From Pseudoalteromonas luteoviolacea (GTDB lineage: Bacteria > Pseudomonadota > Gammaproteobacteria > Enterobacterales > Alteromonadaceae), in assembly GCF_018100925.1 (NCBI RefSeq), contig NZ_JAGJEH010000003.1:372001-436000 (forward strand): DNA of 64,000 nucleotides, given 5' to 3'. Numbering within the stretch: position 1 is the stretch's first letter; every line of letters starts with the position of its first letter. A program made the position numbers and the translations under genes. The notes beneath the pieces are model-generated. The model ran no database searches and was not told where the DNA came from. It saw only the letters and a program-made list of their open reading frames with translations. Below are positions 24,971 through 35,800 of this stretch, one piece after another.

Positions 24971-25342
24971 ATGTTATTACCGTTTATTTTAGTGATTGTA
25001 TTAGTCAAATCTTCGCTGTTAGGGCTAGGTGGGATCAGTATTGTCATTGCAGCGTTGTCGCTCTTGGTAATTAAACTTACATCACTCGGTATATCTAAGT
25101 CACACAGGTTGAAATTTAAGCGCTTATTTAAAATCGCCTTGTGGGGCCACCTGAGCGCCTACATCGCGTTGCTTTTAAAAGCATTGCTAATCGATGGCAT
25201 CGAAGATATACCAACTTTTATTGTCAGCCACTTAATATTACATCATGCACTTTGTGCTACCATTGCGGGTGTCTCCGTATTTTTGGCTTTGCGGATTTAT
25301 ATGGATCACCGCCGCACTACAAATATCCCGCAGACAAAATGA
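24971..25342 (+). CDS. Putative small membrane protein, 123 aa
   Basis: A hydrophobic protein with perhaps four helices: about residues 2-15, 18-40, 55-72 and 88-108, and a basic loop (SKSHRLKFKR) likely facing the cytosol. The C-terminus is polar. I recognise no family, and the ribosome-binding site is weak, so the gene is less certain than its neighbours. It is divergent from the EamA leader, sharing about 170 bases of upstream sequence. Confidence 0.45.
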   Translation: MLLPFILVIVLVKSSLLGLGGISIVIAALSLLVIKLTSLGISKSHRLKFKRLFKIALWGHLSAYIALLLKALLIDGIEDIPTFIVSHLILHHALCATIAGVSVFLALRIYMDHRRTTNIPQTK

Positions 25343-25567
25343 GATTGAGATGATTAAGCGCTCACTAACCGGCCTACACATACACATTGCCTCACCAGTT
25401 TTATCTAAACAGCATTTTTTATCCCGTAATCTACATATCAACTGATTTGCTTCACTCTAAATAATTTCACTGTTTGCACACGAACAAAATACACCAACCC
25501 TCTTTCACATTATTTGCGCAATTAGCATCCAAACTATATTTTTCAATATTACATGGGATCACTCATT

Positions 25568-26020
25568 ATGGTCACTCCACTCCCCAATTCAAATCAGCAA
25601 AACGTGCAATTCACACCTGCTAGCTCCACTCAGTCTGAGCAGCAATCGGATACAGTCGCAGATATTTTGCAGCAATTTGAAGCCGAAACACTATCCGAAA
25701 ATGATGCCATAACCATTGTAGATAGCTTCCGTGAAGCGGGCATAAAACCCTCGCACGCATTGTCTGTAAAAATGGCTGAACTTGGCTTTGATGCGAAAGC
25801 AGTTGGTGAGCTAGCCGGAGTACCTGAACCTGATAGACAACATAAGGGGAAACCGCCAGCAGAGGTAAACTTAAAACAAGTCGTCACTTTTTTGAGTGAT
25901 ACCTTGGCCAAGCACAGCACTGAACAACTCAGTAACGAGCAAATACAAACGCAATTAAATGACTTTAAACATAAACTCGGCATATCCGAAGAACACTCCT
26001 TTCTCAATATTAAAGTTTGA
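25568..26020 (+). CDS. Hypothetical protein, about 150 aa
   Basis: A soluble, polar protein with a Gln/Ser/Thr-rich first 30 residues and then mostly helical sequence (VADILQQFEAETLSENDAI; HALSVKMAELGFDAKAVGEL). Part of the middle resembles short helix-turn-helix-like or EF-hand-like spacing, but not convincingly. I prefer the ATG preceded by GGGA; another ATG five codons upstream lacks a site. It lies before the NAD salvage genes, separated by a dyad. No function can be given. Confidence 0.6.
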   Translation: MVTPLPNSNQQNVQFTPASSTQSEQQSDTVADILQQFEAETLSENDAITIVDSFREAGIKPSHALSVKMAELGFDAKAVGELAGVPEPDRQHKGKPPAEVNLKQVVTFLSDTLAKHSTEQLSNEQIQTQLNDFKHKLGISEEHSFLNIKV

Positions 26021-26050
26021 TATTTAGCCAACAATATGCCATTGTAGGTA

Positions 26051-26073
26051 CATCAGATGGGATTCATCTGGTG
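26051..26073. promoter_or_regulatory. Dyad upstream of the NAD salvage operon
   Basis: CATCAGATG and CATCTGGTG form 9-position inverted arms (one wobble) around GGATT, 64 bases before the nadM-type start. It could be an operator for the NAD salvage genes or a weak terminator of the gene before. No T-run follows. Confidence 0.4.
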
Positions 26074-26136
26074 ACATTATCGTGAGCGGGATAGACCTGC
26101 ATAGCGCTTTTAAATAACAGCAAGGGGTTTGCTGCA

Positions 26137-27198
26137 ATGACATTATGTAACGAGCAACAATACGATTTCCTCGTATTCATAGGCCGTTTTCAACCTTTTC
26201 ACCAAGGTCATCTTCGTGTGGTCAAAGAAGGTTTAAAGCGCGCTTCACAAGTAATAATATTATGTGGCTCAGCCCACCAACCAAGAACCGTTAGAAACCC
26301 GTGGACCAGCTCAGAAAGAGAGCTAATGATACGTGGCACACTTTCCGCAGAAGAAAATAGCCGAGTTCACACTGCACCACTAATGGATACCGTCTACAAC
26401 GATGACGCTTGGGTGCGCAATGTGCAGACAACGGTTAAGGGTATTGTCACTGCACAGCATAGAGTGCCGCATAAAACACCACTTATTGGCCTGATCGGTC
26501 ATAGTAAAGATCAGTCTTCATATTATCTCAATATGTTCCCACAGTGGCAGTCTGTACCTGTAGAAAACTATCAAGCTATCTCTGCTACGCCGTTAAGAAA
26601 GCACCTATTTTCAGCACAAAGCGAAGACTTTTTAAGTTCAGAAGATGCGCAAAAATTGCCTCTTCACGTACGCGGTATGTTAGACAAATTTATGTGCACC
26701 GCTGACTATCATGCGATCCGGAACGAGCATGAGTTCATCGAAAAATATCGCCAAGCGTGGCAAACCGCGCCATACCCTCCCACCTTTGTTACTGTGGATG
26801 CGGTTGTGGTTCAAAGCGGACATGTACTTCTAATAGAACGTAAAGCTCGCCCAGGAAAAGGGCTATGGGCACTACCTGGCGGGTTTATTGATGGCAGTGT
26901 AAAGCTCATTGATGCCTGTTTGAGAGAACTCAGAGAAGAGACAAAATTAAAAGTGCCTGCGCCAGTGCTAAAAGGTTCAATCAAGCAACAAAGAGTGTTC
27001 GACGATCCACATCGTTCGGCGCGTGGGCGTACAATCACCCATGCATTTTATTTTGACTTGGCACCAAATAATGCGCTGCCAAAGGTCAAAGGCGCTGACG
27101 ATGCAAAGCATGCCATGTGGGTGCCACTAGCAGAGCTTGAACCATGTAAATTATTCGAAGATCACTACTTTATTATTCAAGAATTAACAGGCATGTAA
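26137..27198 (+). CDS. nadM: Bifunctional NMN adenylyltransferase / Nudix hydrolase
   Basis: A 353-residue fusion. The first 180 residues are a nucleotidyltransferase of the NadM type: GRFQPFHQGHLRVV contains the HxGH ATP-binding motif, and ISATPLRKHL holds the ISxTxxR motif. It should join NMN and ATP to NAD. The rest (from about 210) is a Nudix domain with GGFIDGS...LRELREETKL. The REUxEE part of the Nudix box is intact, but the position normally held by the first Glu (GX5E) appears to be Val, so hydrolysis of ADP-ribose-like compounds may be weakened. Fused NadM-Nudix enzymes are known in bacteria such as Francisella and Synechocystis. The gene following makes NMN, so the operon recycles nicotinamide to NAD. 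Confidence 0.9.
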   Translation: MTLCNEQQYDFLVFIGRFQPFHQGHLRVVKEGLKRASQVIILCGSAHQPRTVRNPWTSSERELMIRGTLSAEENSRVHTAPLMDTVYNDDAWVRNVQTTVKGIVTAQHRVPHKTPLIGLIGHSKDQSSYYLNMFPQWQSVPVENYQAISATPLRKHLFSAQSEDFLSSEDAQKLPLHVRGMLDKFMCTADYHAIRNEHEFIEKYRQAWQTAPYPPTFVTVDAVVVQSGHVLLIERKARPGKGLWALPGGFIDGSVKLIDACLRELREETKLKVPAPVLKGSIKQQRVFDDPHRSARGRTITHAFYFDLAPNNALPKVKGADDAKHAMWVPLAELEPCKLFEDHYFIIQELTGM

Positions 27199-27208
27199 AT
27201 GCCAAATC

Positions 27209-27229
27209 CAGTAGGGATAGACCCTACTG
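27209..27229 (+). other. Intercistronic hairpin between nadM and nicotinamide phosphoribosyltransferase genes
   Basis: CAGTAGGG and CCCTACTG make a perfect 8-bp stem with a 5-base loop, just upstream of the next gene's ribosome-binding site. The following GTATTTTAG is a weak T-tract. It may attenuate, stabilise or process the shared transcript. Confidence 0.5.
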
Positions 27230-27256
27230 AGTATTTTAGATAGGAGGAACTCCATC

Positions 27257-28630
27257 ATGACAAACATCATCCTAAATGCGGACAGTTATAAAGCATCTCA
27301 TTACAGACAATACCCAGAAGGCACCAGCCAGGTATCAAGTTATATCGAACCTCGCGGGGGACAATATGATAAAGCGCTGTTTTTTGGTTTGCAGATGTTC
27401 ATCAAAAGTTATTTGACTACACCACTCACACACCAAGACGTCGATGAAGCCAAAGAAATTTTAGAAGCGCATGGTGTCCCGTTTAATGAAGCGGGTTGGC
27501 GTCATATCGTCGATACACACCAAGGTTTTTTACCCATAAAAATACAAGCGCTACCTGAAGGATCCGTGGTACCAATTAGCAATGCTTTAGTGCAAGTTAT
27601 CAATACCGATCCCAAATGTGCTTGGCTAACCAGTTATGTTGAAACCGCATTGCTACGTGCCATTTGGTACCCAACGACCGTTGCTACAGTCTCGTACCAC
27701 TGTAAGTGCATCATTAAACGATACCTTGGAGAAACTGCCGACTCCCTCGATGGACTTGAATTCAAACTACACGATTTTGGTGCACGTGGTGCGACGACTG
27801 AAGAAGCTGCTGCAATTGGTGGTGCTGCGCATTTACTCAACTTTATGGGCACTGACACTCTCAGTGCAATTATGGCCGCGAGACGCAATTACGCAGCTAC
27901 AATGCCCGGATTTTCTATTCCTGCCGCTGAGCATAGTACGATCACCGCGTGGGGGAAAAGTGGTGAAAAAGCAGCTTATGAGAATATGCTAAAGCAGTTT
28001 TCGGGCCCAGGGAAACTGGTTGCTGTAGTAAGTGACTCTTATGACTTATGGCACGCCATTGATCACATTTGGGGCGAAGAGCTTAAAAGCCTAGTTGAAA
28101 ATAGTGGTGGTACATTGGTTATTAGACCAGATAGTGGTGAACCTGTTGAAGTTGTCACCACCACAATAGAAAAACTGATGGACAAATTTGGCTACCGCAC
28201 AAATAGCAAAGGGTACCGCGTGTTACCTGATTGCGTGCGAGTTATTCAAGGAGATGGTATCGCAGAAAACGCAATCGAAGAGATTCTAAGCGCGATGAAA
28301 ACTAAACAGCAAAGTGCGGAAAATATCGCATTTGGCATGGGCGGAGCACTACTCCAAAAACTTGATCGTGATACCATGCAATTTGCCATGAAAGCCAGCG
28401 CTGTCAAAGTAAAAGGCCTTTGGCATGACGTCTTTAAGGACCCTGTAACAGATCATGGCAAGCGCAGTAAAAAAGGGCGTTTGGCTGTAGTTAACGATCC
28501 AGTGAAGGGCGTCAGAACAGTCCGTGAAAATGATTTAGGTGGCAGAGAAAACCTATTAAAAACAGTATTTAAAAACGGCCAATTACTCATAGAGCAAAGC
28601 TTTGATGAAATTAAAGCCAACATCAGCTAA
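27257..28630 (+). CDS. nadV: Nicotinamide phosphoribosyltransferase
   Basis: A 457-residue NAMPT-type enzyme that makes nicotinamide mononucleotide from nicotinamide and PRPP in the cytosol. Diagnostic parts are LNADSYKASHYRQYPEGT at the N-terminus, KLHDFGARGATTEEAAA, the IPAAEHSTITAWG block, the phosphoribosyl-binding VIRPDSGEP, and the GMGGALLQKLDRDTMQFA region near the C-terminus. Length is typical. AGGAGG precedes the ATG. It follows the NadM-Nudix gene, giving the complete two-step salvage route to NAD. The same gene pair occurs in some large phages of marine bacteria, but no phage genes are nearby. Confidence 0.95.
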   Translation: MTNIILNADSYKASHYRQYPEGTSQVSSYIEPRGGQYDKALFFGLQMFIKSYLTTPLTHQDVDEAKEILEAHGVPFNEAGWRHIVDTHQGFLPIKIQALPEGSVVPISNALVQVINTDPKCAWLTSYVETALLRAIWYPTTVATVSYHCKCIIKRYLGETADSLDGLEFKLHDFGARGATTEEAAAIGGAAHLLNFMGTDTLSAIMAARRNYAATMPGFSIPAAEHSTITAWGKSGEKAAYENMLKQFSGPGKLVAVVSDSYDLWHAIDHIWGEELKSLVENSGGTLVIRPDSGEPVEVVTTTIEKLMDKFGYRTNSKGYRVLPDCVRVIQGDGIAENAIEEILSAMKTKQQSAENIAFGMGGALLQKLDRDTMQFAMKASAVKVKGLWHDVFKDPVTDHGKRSKKGRLAVVNDPVKGVRTVRENDLGGRENLLKTVFKNGQLLIEQSFDEIKANIS

Positions 28631-28642
28631 ACAGAAGTAACA

Positions 28643-28670
28643 CATGCGGCGAAATTAACTGCGCCGCATG
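28643..28670 (+). terminator. Hairpin terminator candidate after nadV
   Basis: CATGCGGCG and CGCCGCATG form a GC-rich 9-bp stem with a 10-base loop, 13 bases after the stop codon. The T-tract is poor, so confidence is moderate. Confidence 0.6.
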
Positions 28671-28781
28671 GTATTACGTTACATCACAGGTCTTACATTT
28701 CAACAATGAGTTCCGGATCTGGCCAGTAATCATCGCGCGGTTGCGTATAATTACCCACATAGACCAAGAAGGACAAGTTTG

Positions 28782-30143
28782 ATGTTAGATGTAGAAGTAT
28801 GCAAAAAAGCACGGCTTTCAAGAGATCCCCGATTTGATGGCAAGTTTTTTATTGCCGTAAAAACCACAGGGATATACTGCCGAACAACTTGCCCTGTGCA
28901 TCCGCCAAAAGAAGAAAATGTACAATATTTTGTTAGTGCGCTGTCAGCGGCTCAGGCTGGGTTTCGCCCATGCCTGCGTTGCAGGCCCGACAGTGCTCCG
29001 GGCTCAGCACCTTGGAAAGGGGTTGGTGCGACACTGGACAGAGCGATTGCACTCATTGATCAAGGGGCGTTACAAGACGGTACCTTGCCCCAATTGGCCT
29101 GTCGGCTTGGTGTCAGTGACCGCTATGTACGTAAACTATTCAACCAATATCTCGGTGTATCCCCAAAGAAATACGCCTTGTACCAACAGTGTTTATTTGC
29201 CAAAAAACTTCTCCATCAAACCCGTTTACCTATAACAGAAGTCGCATTGGCAAGTGGCTTTGATAGCATTCGTCGATTTAACGATTGCTTTAAAAGCCAA
29301 TTGCAGTTCACACCCACTCAAATGCGACAACAACAAAAGAAAGCAAATTCAAATATTGTCCTTGAACTGTACTATCGGCCCCCCTTCAATTGGCAACATA
29401 TGCAGCAGTTTTTGGCGAAAAGATTGATTGAAGGACTGGAGTGGACAACACCGCAAAGCTACGGTAGAACATTTCAGTGGCACGGCAGTCAGGGGAAATT
29501 TACCGCGGTGCACAACCCAGAAAAGCATTGCTTTAATGTCGAAATTGACATTGACGAACTCAAGTCACTGAAACCTGTCGTGAACAATATTCGTCGGATA
29601 TTAGATTTAGATGCGGATCTCTTGCAAATAGAAAATGATTTAACGCGTGCATTGCCAAATGAATTTAAGTTAGTACCTGGATTAAGGTTACCTGGTATCT
29701 GGAGTTTATTTGAAGCAGGTATACGCGCTATTCTTGGTCAACAAGTGTCCGTACAAGCAGCAAAAAACCTCGTAGCTCAGTTAGTACACACACTTGGTCA
29801 GCCAAAAGATACCGGGTATTACTTCCCCACTCCAGAGGCCACTGCTGACAGCGACCTCGAATTTTTAAAAATGCCCAATGCGCGAAGGCAAACATTACGC
29901 CGATTTGCCGAGTACTGTTGCCTTGCAGACTCCGCTGAACAACCAGACGAGTGGCTCGATATAAAGGGGATTGGTCCTTGGACTGTGGCCTATGCAAAAA
30001 TGCGTGGGCAAAGTGATCCTGATATTTTCTTAGCTTCCGATTTAGGGGTGATTAAAGCGCTCAAAACACAACGTAAGTTCCTTGAAACGCAACTCTCACC
30101 ATGGCGTAGCTACCTCACTTTTCAATTATGGAGTCAATTATGA
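28782..30143 (+). CDS. Ada-type regulator fused to AlkA DNA-3-methyladenine glycosylase
   Basis: A 453-residue repair protein with three parts. Residues to about 75 are the Ada metal-binding domain with four Cys (IYCRTTCP and FRPCLRCRP), where one Cys takes methyl groups from DNA phosphotriesters. Then an AraC-type helix-turn-helix ([16 protein letters not shown]) reaches to about 185. The remainder is an AlkA-like HhH-GPD glycosylase with [19 protein letters not shown], the hairpin [14 protein letters not shown] and a catalytic Asp in LASDLGV. It should sense alkylation, activate transcription and excise alkylated purines. The ATG has AAGGA upstream. It overlaps the methyltransferase gene by 4 bases, so the pair covers the main branches of alkylation repair. 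Confidence 0.93.
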   Translation: MLDVEVCKKARLSRDPRFDGKFFIAVKTTGIYCRTTCPVHPPKEENVQYFVSALSAAQAGFRPCLRCRPDSAPGSAPWKGVGATLDRAIALIDQGALQDGTLPQLACRLGVSDRYVRKLFNQYLGVSPKKYALYQQCLFAKKLLHQTRLPITEVALASGFDSIRRFNDCFKSQLQFTPTQMRQQQKKANSNIVLELYYRPPFNWQHMQQFLAKRLIEGLEWTTPQSYGRTFQWHGSQGKFTAVHNPEKHCFNVEIDIDELKSLKPVVNNIRRILDLDADLLQIENDLTRALPNEFKLVPGLRLPGIWSLFEAGIRAILGQQVSVQAAKNLVAQLVHTLGQPKDTGYYFPTPEATADSDLEFLKMPNARRQTLRRFAEYCCLADSAEQPDEWLDIKGIGPWTVAYAKMRGQSDPDIFLASDLGVIKALKTQRKFLETQLSPWRSYLTFQLWSQL

Positions 30144-30670
30144 ACCTATTTACCGATTACTTTCAAAGCCCATTGGGACTCATTGAAGTTAAAGCATCAA
30201 ATCTTGGGATCCGACAACTGATATTTTGTGGAGACCAAACGACAGAGGTGAAAAGTAGTGCGCTCTTGAAAGAATGCAAACAGCAATTGTCAGCATATTT
30301 CGCTAAGCAATTGACTCAATTCGATCTCGATTTAGATTGGCAAGGTACGCCTTTTCAACAGCAAGTCTGGCAAGCCCTGACATCGATACCCTTTGGCCAA
30401 AGTATGTCCTATCTTGAACTCGCGGAGCATCTCAATAACCCCAAAGCTGTGCGCGCTGTTGGCGGAGCAAATGGACGAAATCCTATTACTTTAATTGTCC
30501 CTTGCCATCGTGTTATTGGTGCTAACGGCAAAATGACTGGGTATGCAGGTGGCGTACTTAGAAAGCAATGGCTACTTGCACATGAAGGATTAATCGACAA
30601 TCAACCCAGTGATCAGGAATTAGCAGCTCTTATTTCTCAGCGCCAAGCGAAAACTGAATTTTTACAATAA
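30140..30670 (+). CDS. ogt: Methylated-DNA--protein-cysteine methyltransferase
   Basis: A 176-residue suicide repair protein that moves a methyl group from O6-methylguanine to its own Cys. The active site is [12 protein letters not shown], preceded by the DNA-binding helix region [12 protein letters not shown] and followed by [12 protein letters not shown]. It corresponds to the C-terminal half of classical Ada plus the small N-terminal domain of Ogt. The ATG overlaps the stop of the Ada-AlkA gene (ATGA), so the two are coupled, and I prefer it over a start four codons upstream. Confidence 0.94.
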   Translation: MNLFTDYFQSPLGLIEVKASNLGIRQLIFCGDQTTEVKSSALLKECKQQLSAYFAKQLTQFDLDLDWQGTPFQQQVWQALTSIPFGQSMSYLELAEHLNNPKAVRAVGGANGRNPITLIVPCHRVIGANGKMTGYAGGVLRKQWLLAHEGLIDNQPSDQELAALISQRQAKTEFLQ

Positions 30671-30945
30671 AAACACCCACGACAAAAACATTGAGCATCA
30701 GCACAAAAACCACCGTTCATAGGATCAACACATTAGATTCAATCGCCATTTTATAGTAATACGCAATAATCGGTCAGGGGTTTAAAGGCCAATAACTTTA
30801 GACACAATACTTAGAAGGCCTATTTCAAATCAATCAAAGCACAAAGAATTATCAAATAATTAACACAAAAAACCTTTAAAGTACGAATAAATTATATATA
30901 TTAATAGCTGTGACAGTGCATAATTTATGGTAGAGAGTATGTCGC

Positions 30946-31983
30946 GTGCCAGCTAAATATAACGCTAAATATTCACTTCGTTTAAACACCTATTTTGATG
31001 GTCAGGGCAAAGTTTTTCCTGCTTTGTCTTTGATCATTATGGTGATATTTGCCCCTTTGGCAGTTAAAAACCTCATCATTGGCGAATATGCTTTAGGGTT
31101 ACTTATTGCAATTTTTATCTGCGCTTTTCTTGCTGATAGCAATGCACTGCTCAAAGGCAGAGCACTGCCGATTAATGAAAATATCATCGCTATACTCGCC
31201 ATTAGCTGCGTGAGTTTAACCTTGTTCACACTTGGCGCAGGCACTATTTTCTGGATCTTTCCCGTCAGTATCATTATAAGTTTTTCATTTCCGCTGATAA
31301 CATCCATCATCTTCAATAGTCTGTTGCTACTCACAGCTACTACCTATGTCTTTTTAAATTATGATGTTGCAGATTCATTGCGATTTTTCTTTGCCTTTTT
31401 ACTGACGGCATGTGCAGTGCACTTACTCTTAAGGCAAATTGATGCATTACATACTTTGCTCAAAGAAGAATCCAGCAAGGATGCATTAACTGGCGCATTG
31501 AATAGACGCCAACTCAACTTGTTTTTAAGTGATGCACTGGCCAACAAAATTCACTACCATAACGACTCAACTCTCATCATGATAGATGTTGACCACTTCA
31601 AACAGATCAACGATATATATGGACACGCCAAAGGCGATGAAGTTCTCATTAATTTAGTATCAGATATACGCGCTCAGATCAGAGAGTCAGACCTTCTATT
31701 TCGTGTTGGCGGGGAAGAGTTTGTAGTACTGCTCCCCAATACACAACTTAAAACGGCTGAAAAAGTAGCACAAAAGCTCAGGGCAAACATCAAAACGTCA
31801 GCACTACTGGATAACCGCACTATAACAGTCAGTCTCGGACTCTGTGCGACAGGGAATGGTTTGACACAAACAAAGTGGATGAGCTGTGCTGACAAAGCGC
31901 TATATGCAGCTAAGCAACGCGGGCGAGATAGAGTGTGTTTATACAATTTGAACCAAAATCGCATTGAAGATGTTGCTGCATAA
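30946..31983 (+). CDS. Membrane-bound diguanylate cyclase (GGDEF)
   Basis: A 345-residue protein with about six N-terminal membrane helices (residues about 20-165) and a cytosolic GGDEF domain. The domain begins SSKDALTGALNRRQL, carries the metal-binding Asp in MIDVDHFKQIND, and has an intact active loop RVGGEEF, so it should make c-di-GMP from two GTP. No RxxD inhibitory site is seen at the usual position five residues before the loop; the corresponding residues there are IRESD, which is R-x-x-D-like, so product inhibition is possible. Translation starts at GTG with GAGAG upstream. It stands alone. The membrane region resembles no sensor I know. Confidence 0.9.
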   Translation: MPAKYNAKYSLRLNTYFDGQGKVFPALSLIIMVIFAPLAVKNLIIGEYALGLLIAIFICAFLADSNALLKGRALPINENIIAILAISCVSLTLFTLGAGTIFWIFPVSIIISFSFPLITSIIFNSLLLLTATTYVFLNYDVADSLRFFFAFLLTACAVHLLLRQIDALHTLLKEESSKDALTGALNRRQLNLFLSDALANKIHYHNDSTLIMIDVDHFKQINDIYGHAKGDEVLINLVSDIRAQIRESDLLFRVGGEEFVVLLPNTQLKTAEKVAQKLRANIKTSALLDNRTITVSLGLCATGNGLTQTKWMSCADKALYAAKQRGRDRVCLYNLNQNRIEDVAA

Positions 31984-32105
31984 ACGCTTTATTGAGCCAT
32001 ACATTTAGAGAAAAATAAGTAAAATCTAATACCAAGCGCTATTGCGTAGCACTTAACCGACCAGTTGCTATACTCAGACCAAGCTTGCTGCGCAAAGGAA
32101 CCACT

Positions 32106-32771
32106 ATGAAAAGAATTATTTTGTTTACCCTCTTTTGTACTATCAGCTTTTTGGCCACTGCCGAAAAAGAAAAAAAAGAGCTACCTCCACTCAACCCTGC
32201 TTATCAAGGTGAGCATGGCATGGTTTTAATGAACCGCGGTTCAAAAATATATGCGACAAATTTTGCATCTTATAAGTTGCCCAGCGACATTCAAATTGTT
32301 TATAAGATCGACAATCCTGACGTTGCATTTTTAAACCTAGTTCGAGATTCAGACTTCATAACGATTAAGCCCAAGCCATTTAATTTACAGCGTTTAGAAA
32401 GAGGTGAAGAAGTCAGTATTGTCGCCGACGTGTACGAAGGTCACTACAAACGCGATGGCTTTAAAGTGTATAGTGACAGAACAATCGTCTTTAGCAAAAA
32501 GCTTTACGCGAGAAAGCTAAAAGATCTGTCCGCAGCCTCACAATGGCAAGAATACGCCAGCATTGAACTCAATAAAACCGAACGCATTTTTGTTCACAAG
32601 ATAACTAAAACACCTAGCTTTAACCATTTGATTTTTGTCGACTTAACCAATGCGTGCATGCAGAAATTCAGAACCTCAAAGCGCGTCCCTAAATTGTCTG
32701 AGTTAGTATATAAGTTTGTTAATTGTGGGACATTGAAACAGCTTTACTTCGAAACTGAAGACTTTCGCTGA
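32106..32771 (+). CDS. Periplasmic protein of unknown function
   Basis: A 221-residue protein with a signal peptide (KRIILFTLFCTISFLATAE) and a beta-rich mature part including YQGEHGMVLMNRGSKIYA, which looks like the start of a beta-sandwich. Two Cys near the C-terminus (NACMQ and VNCGT) could form a disulfide. AAGGAA precedes the ATG; a frame seven codons longer lacks a signal. It is convergent with the large kinase gene. No family is recognised. Confidence 0.75.
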   Translation: MKRIILFTLFCTISFLATAEKEKKELPPLNPAYQGEHGMVLMNRGSKIYATNFASYKLPSDIQIVYKIDNPDVAFLNLVRDSDFITIKPKPFNLQRLERGEEVSIVADVYEGHYKRDGFKVYSDRTIVFSKKLYARKLKDLSAASQWQEYASIELNKTERIFVHKITKTPSFNHLIFVDLTNACMQKFRTSKRVPKLSELVYKFVNCGTLKQLYFETEDFR

Positions 32772-32805
32772 TCAAGAGCAGCATCGTTAACTCTTTTATT
32801 GACTA

Positions 32806-35800
32806 TCAATCCTTCTTTTCTACCGAGCCATGAATGGGCAGTCGAATAGTAAATCGACAACCCTGTTCTGGCTCGCTGAAACAACTAATCTCGCCTTGCA
32901 GCTTCTGAGTAACAATATTGTAGACTATATGCATACCTAACCCTGTACCACCAGCACTGCGCCGAGTGGTGTAAAACGGGTCAAACACCTTTTTGAGTGT
33001 TTCGTTATTCATGCCTTTACCACTATCGGTGAAGGTCCATTCGATATGAGTGTCTGTACGCACCAAACTGATTTCAATCACTCCCGCCTGCTTTCCTTCA
33101 TCAAAACCATGTTTTACTGCGTTTTCAACCAAGTTTGTGAGGATCTGTGCAATGGCTCCTGGATAAGTTGAAAATACAATGTCATCGGGAAATTGCGTAT
33201 TGAGAGTGATATCTGTGTGCTTCCACTTTGGTTTTAAGCTCATCAGAATATCCTCTAAATATTGTCCAAGATTAACCTCACCTAGCTCCTCAATTGACTG
33301 ATCTACAGCGACTTGTTTAAAGTTTTTAACCAACTGTGCGGCCCGTGTCAGATTCGATTCTAACAGCAGTAAACTCTCTGTCATTACTTCAATAAATGAC
33401 TGCAGCTTGGTTTTTGTAAGCTTGTTACTATCAAACAAATCGTGACACTCCTTTAATTCTTTCACGGCATGAGAACTCGCTGTAATTCCGATCCCTAGTG
33501 GGGTATTTATTTCATGTGCAACACCTGATACGAGACGCCCAAGACCCGCCATTTTCTCTTGTTGTATTAATTGTTCTTGTGTCTGTTTAAGGTTGTCATG
33601 AGCATCTTTAAGCTGCTCGAATGTAGACGCCAACTTTTCTACAGACTCCGCATTGGCAAGCGCAATGGCTGTGTAGTTGGCAATGGTGCGAAGCATTTGT
33701 ACATCGTTGTCATTAAAAGCTGATGGCTTAAAGCTCTGTACGGTAAGGCAGCCCAACACTTGCTTATCAATAATCAAGGGTAAGTAGATCAGGGACTCTG
33801 TACTGGCACCACTTACAGGTGGAGCCAAATCCTCAACATAGCGATTTAGCTCTTCGATTTGATTGATTACCAGTTCCTTTTGGTTGTTGATACACCACAC
33901 CGCAGGGCGACGCTTATCTGTCAGCACATATTCAAATGAAGGTAATTTTTTTCCTTGCTCTATGGCCAATTGGCAAAGTATGCGCTGACGAGGTGGATCC
34001 AAAATACCGATCACAAAAACATCCGCATTCATTAGCTCATTGACGTGTTTATACACCCGCTCTAGCACCGAGTCTAACTGCAATGTCGAGGTGATCTCTT
34101 GGCCTATAGTGCCCAACATAGAAATATTTTCGGTACGTGATTGCACAAGCCTGTCCAATGCCACTTGCTGCGTCTTCAAGCCTCGTACTCGCCAGCGATA
34201 AAAGCCATAAAAAGCACCGATAATAAGTAGCAGTAACGACAGTTTAAACCAGGTTGTTTCAAACCACTTAGGCTGTTGCACAATGCTTAAATCTATTTGA
34301 TGCTGGCTCCAAACCCCTTTGCGATTAGTTCCCTTTATATGCAAATGATAACGACCCGGAGGAAGCCGTGTATAAGTGATACGTCGCTTTGACGCATCTG
34401 TATAAATCCAATCTTCGTCATAACCTTGAAGTTTGTACGCATACTGGTTTCGTTCTGGAAAGGTAAAATCCAATGCTGAAAACTCTATGGAAAAGCTTTT
34501 GGTCGATGCTGGTAACTGCAACTGATTAGGAACTGGCACTGTTAGGTTGTCAACTTCCAGCTCACTGATCACCAGTTTTGGCTGATACTGCCAACTTTGC
34601 CAACGATCAGGGCGCAGTATTAGGATCCCTTTGGTTCCCCCATACAACATGGTACCGTCGCGCAATTTAGCATATGAACCTGTCCACATAGTGCCTATAT
34701 CCCAATCATCAGCATTTGTGAGGTTCTGCCATGTGCGCTTCTCGGGATCCAGCCAACCATAGCCATTCCACAACCTCCCCTGCGCATCTTCCAGTAAATT
34801 TCCCGCCGTACCGGCAGGTCTACCAGCCAACTCATTAAGAGGCTCAAACTCGGCGTAAAGTCCGTCAAAATGCACTAAACGATCTAGTCCATGAGGTGTG
34901 GCAACCACTAACCTTTGCTTGTTATCTATCAATAAGCTATTGATATAGTTATCAGATAAACTGTCTGTTGTACCAGCCTCAGCACTCACTTCAATCACTT
35001 TTTTATCGTCAAGAAAAATGACTAATAGGCCATTACGTGTACCAACCCAAAGGCGATTCGCATGGTCATAAGCAAAGTTTAATATCGATTTACCCATGAG
35101 CAATTCGTGCCCACTAAACGCCGACAGGGTCTCTACTTTTTGAGTTAATGTGTTTACTAGGGCAACCCCTTCTCCGGTGCCAACCCACAGCCTATTTTGT
35201 GGCGTTTCGAACAGGGTTACGATCTGAATACTAGGCAACCCTTCCGGTATCATGTAGCGGTAGAAGCGCCCCTTTGTAAAATCAAATCGGTGTAATCCTT
35301 TGTTGGTAGTCCCTGCCCATACACTGCCATCTCGGGTTTGCAGCATCACTCTGACATAGCCATCAGCCAGTGCCTGCGGGTTGTCTGGCTCGGGACGAAA
35401 CCCGCCAATGACGCCAACACTAGGATCTATAATATCGATGCCTGATTGAGCATTGCCCACCCAAATTTGACCATTGTCCAGCTCAGCAAAACCTTTTATA
35501 TCGCTATGGCTCAATGAATTAGGTCGTTCAAGATGACGCACAAATGTTCTGAATGCACCATTTTTCGGGTTGTATCGGCTCACGCCTGCGCCCCAAGTGC
35601 CCACCCACACCACGCCCGAATCATCTACTAACATCGCTCCCATTGTATCTAGTGCAATGCTATATTCATTTAAAGGTTCATGGCGAATATGACGTATTAC
35701 ATCGGTTGATGTCGCATCAACAACGGTAATACCTCCGCCGGATGTAGCGAGCCAAATTTCATCAGCACTTGGCTGCACTATCCCATTGACCCAATGATGA

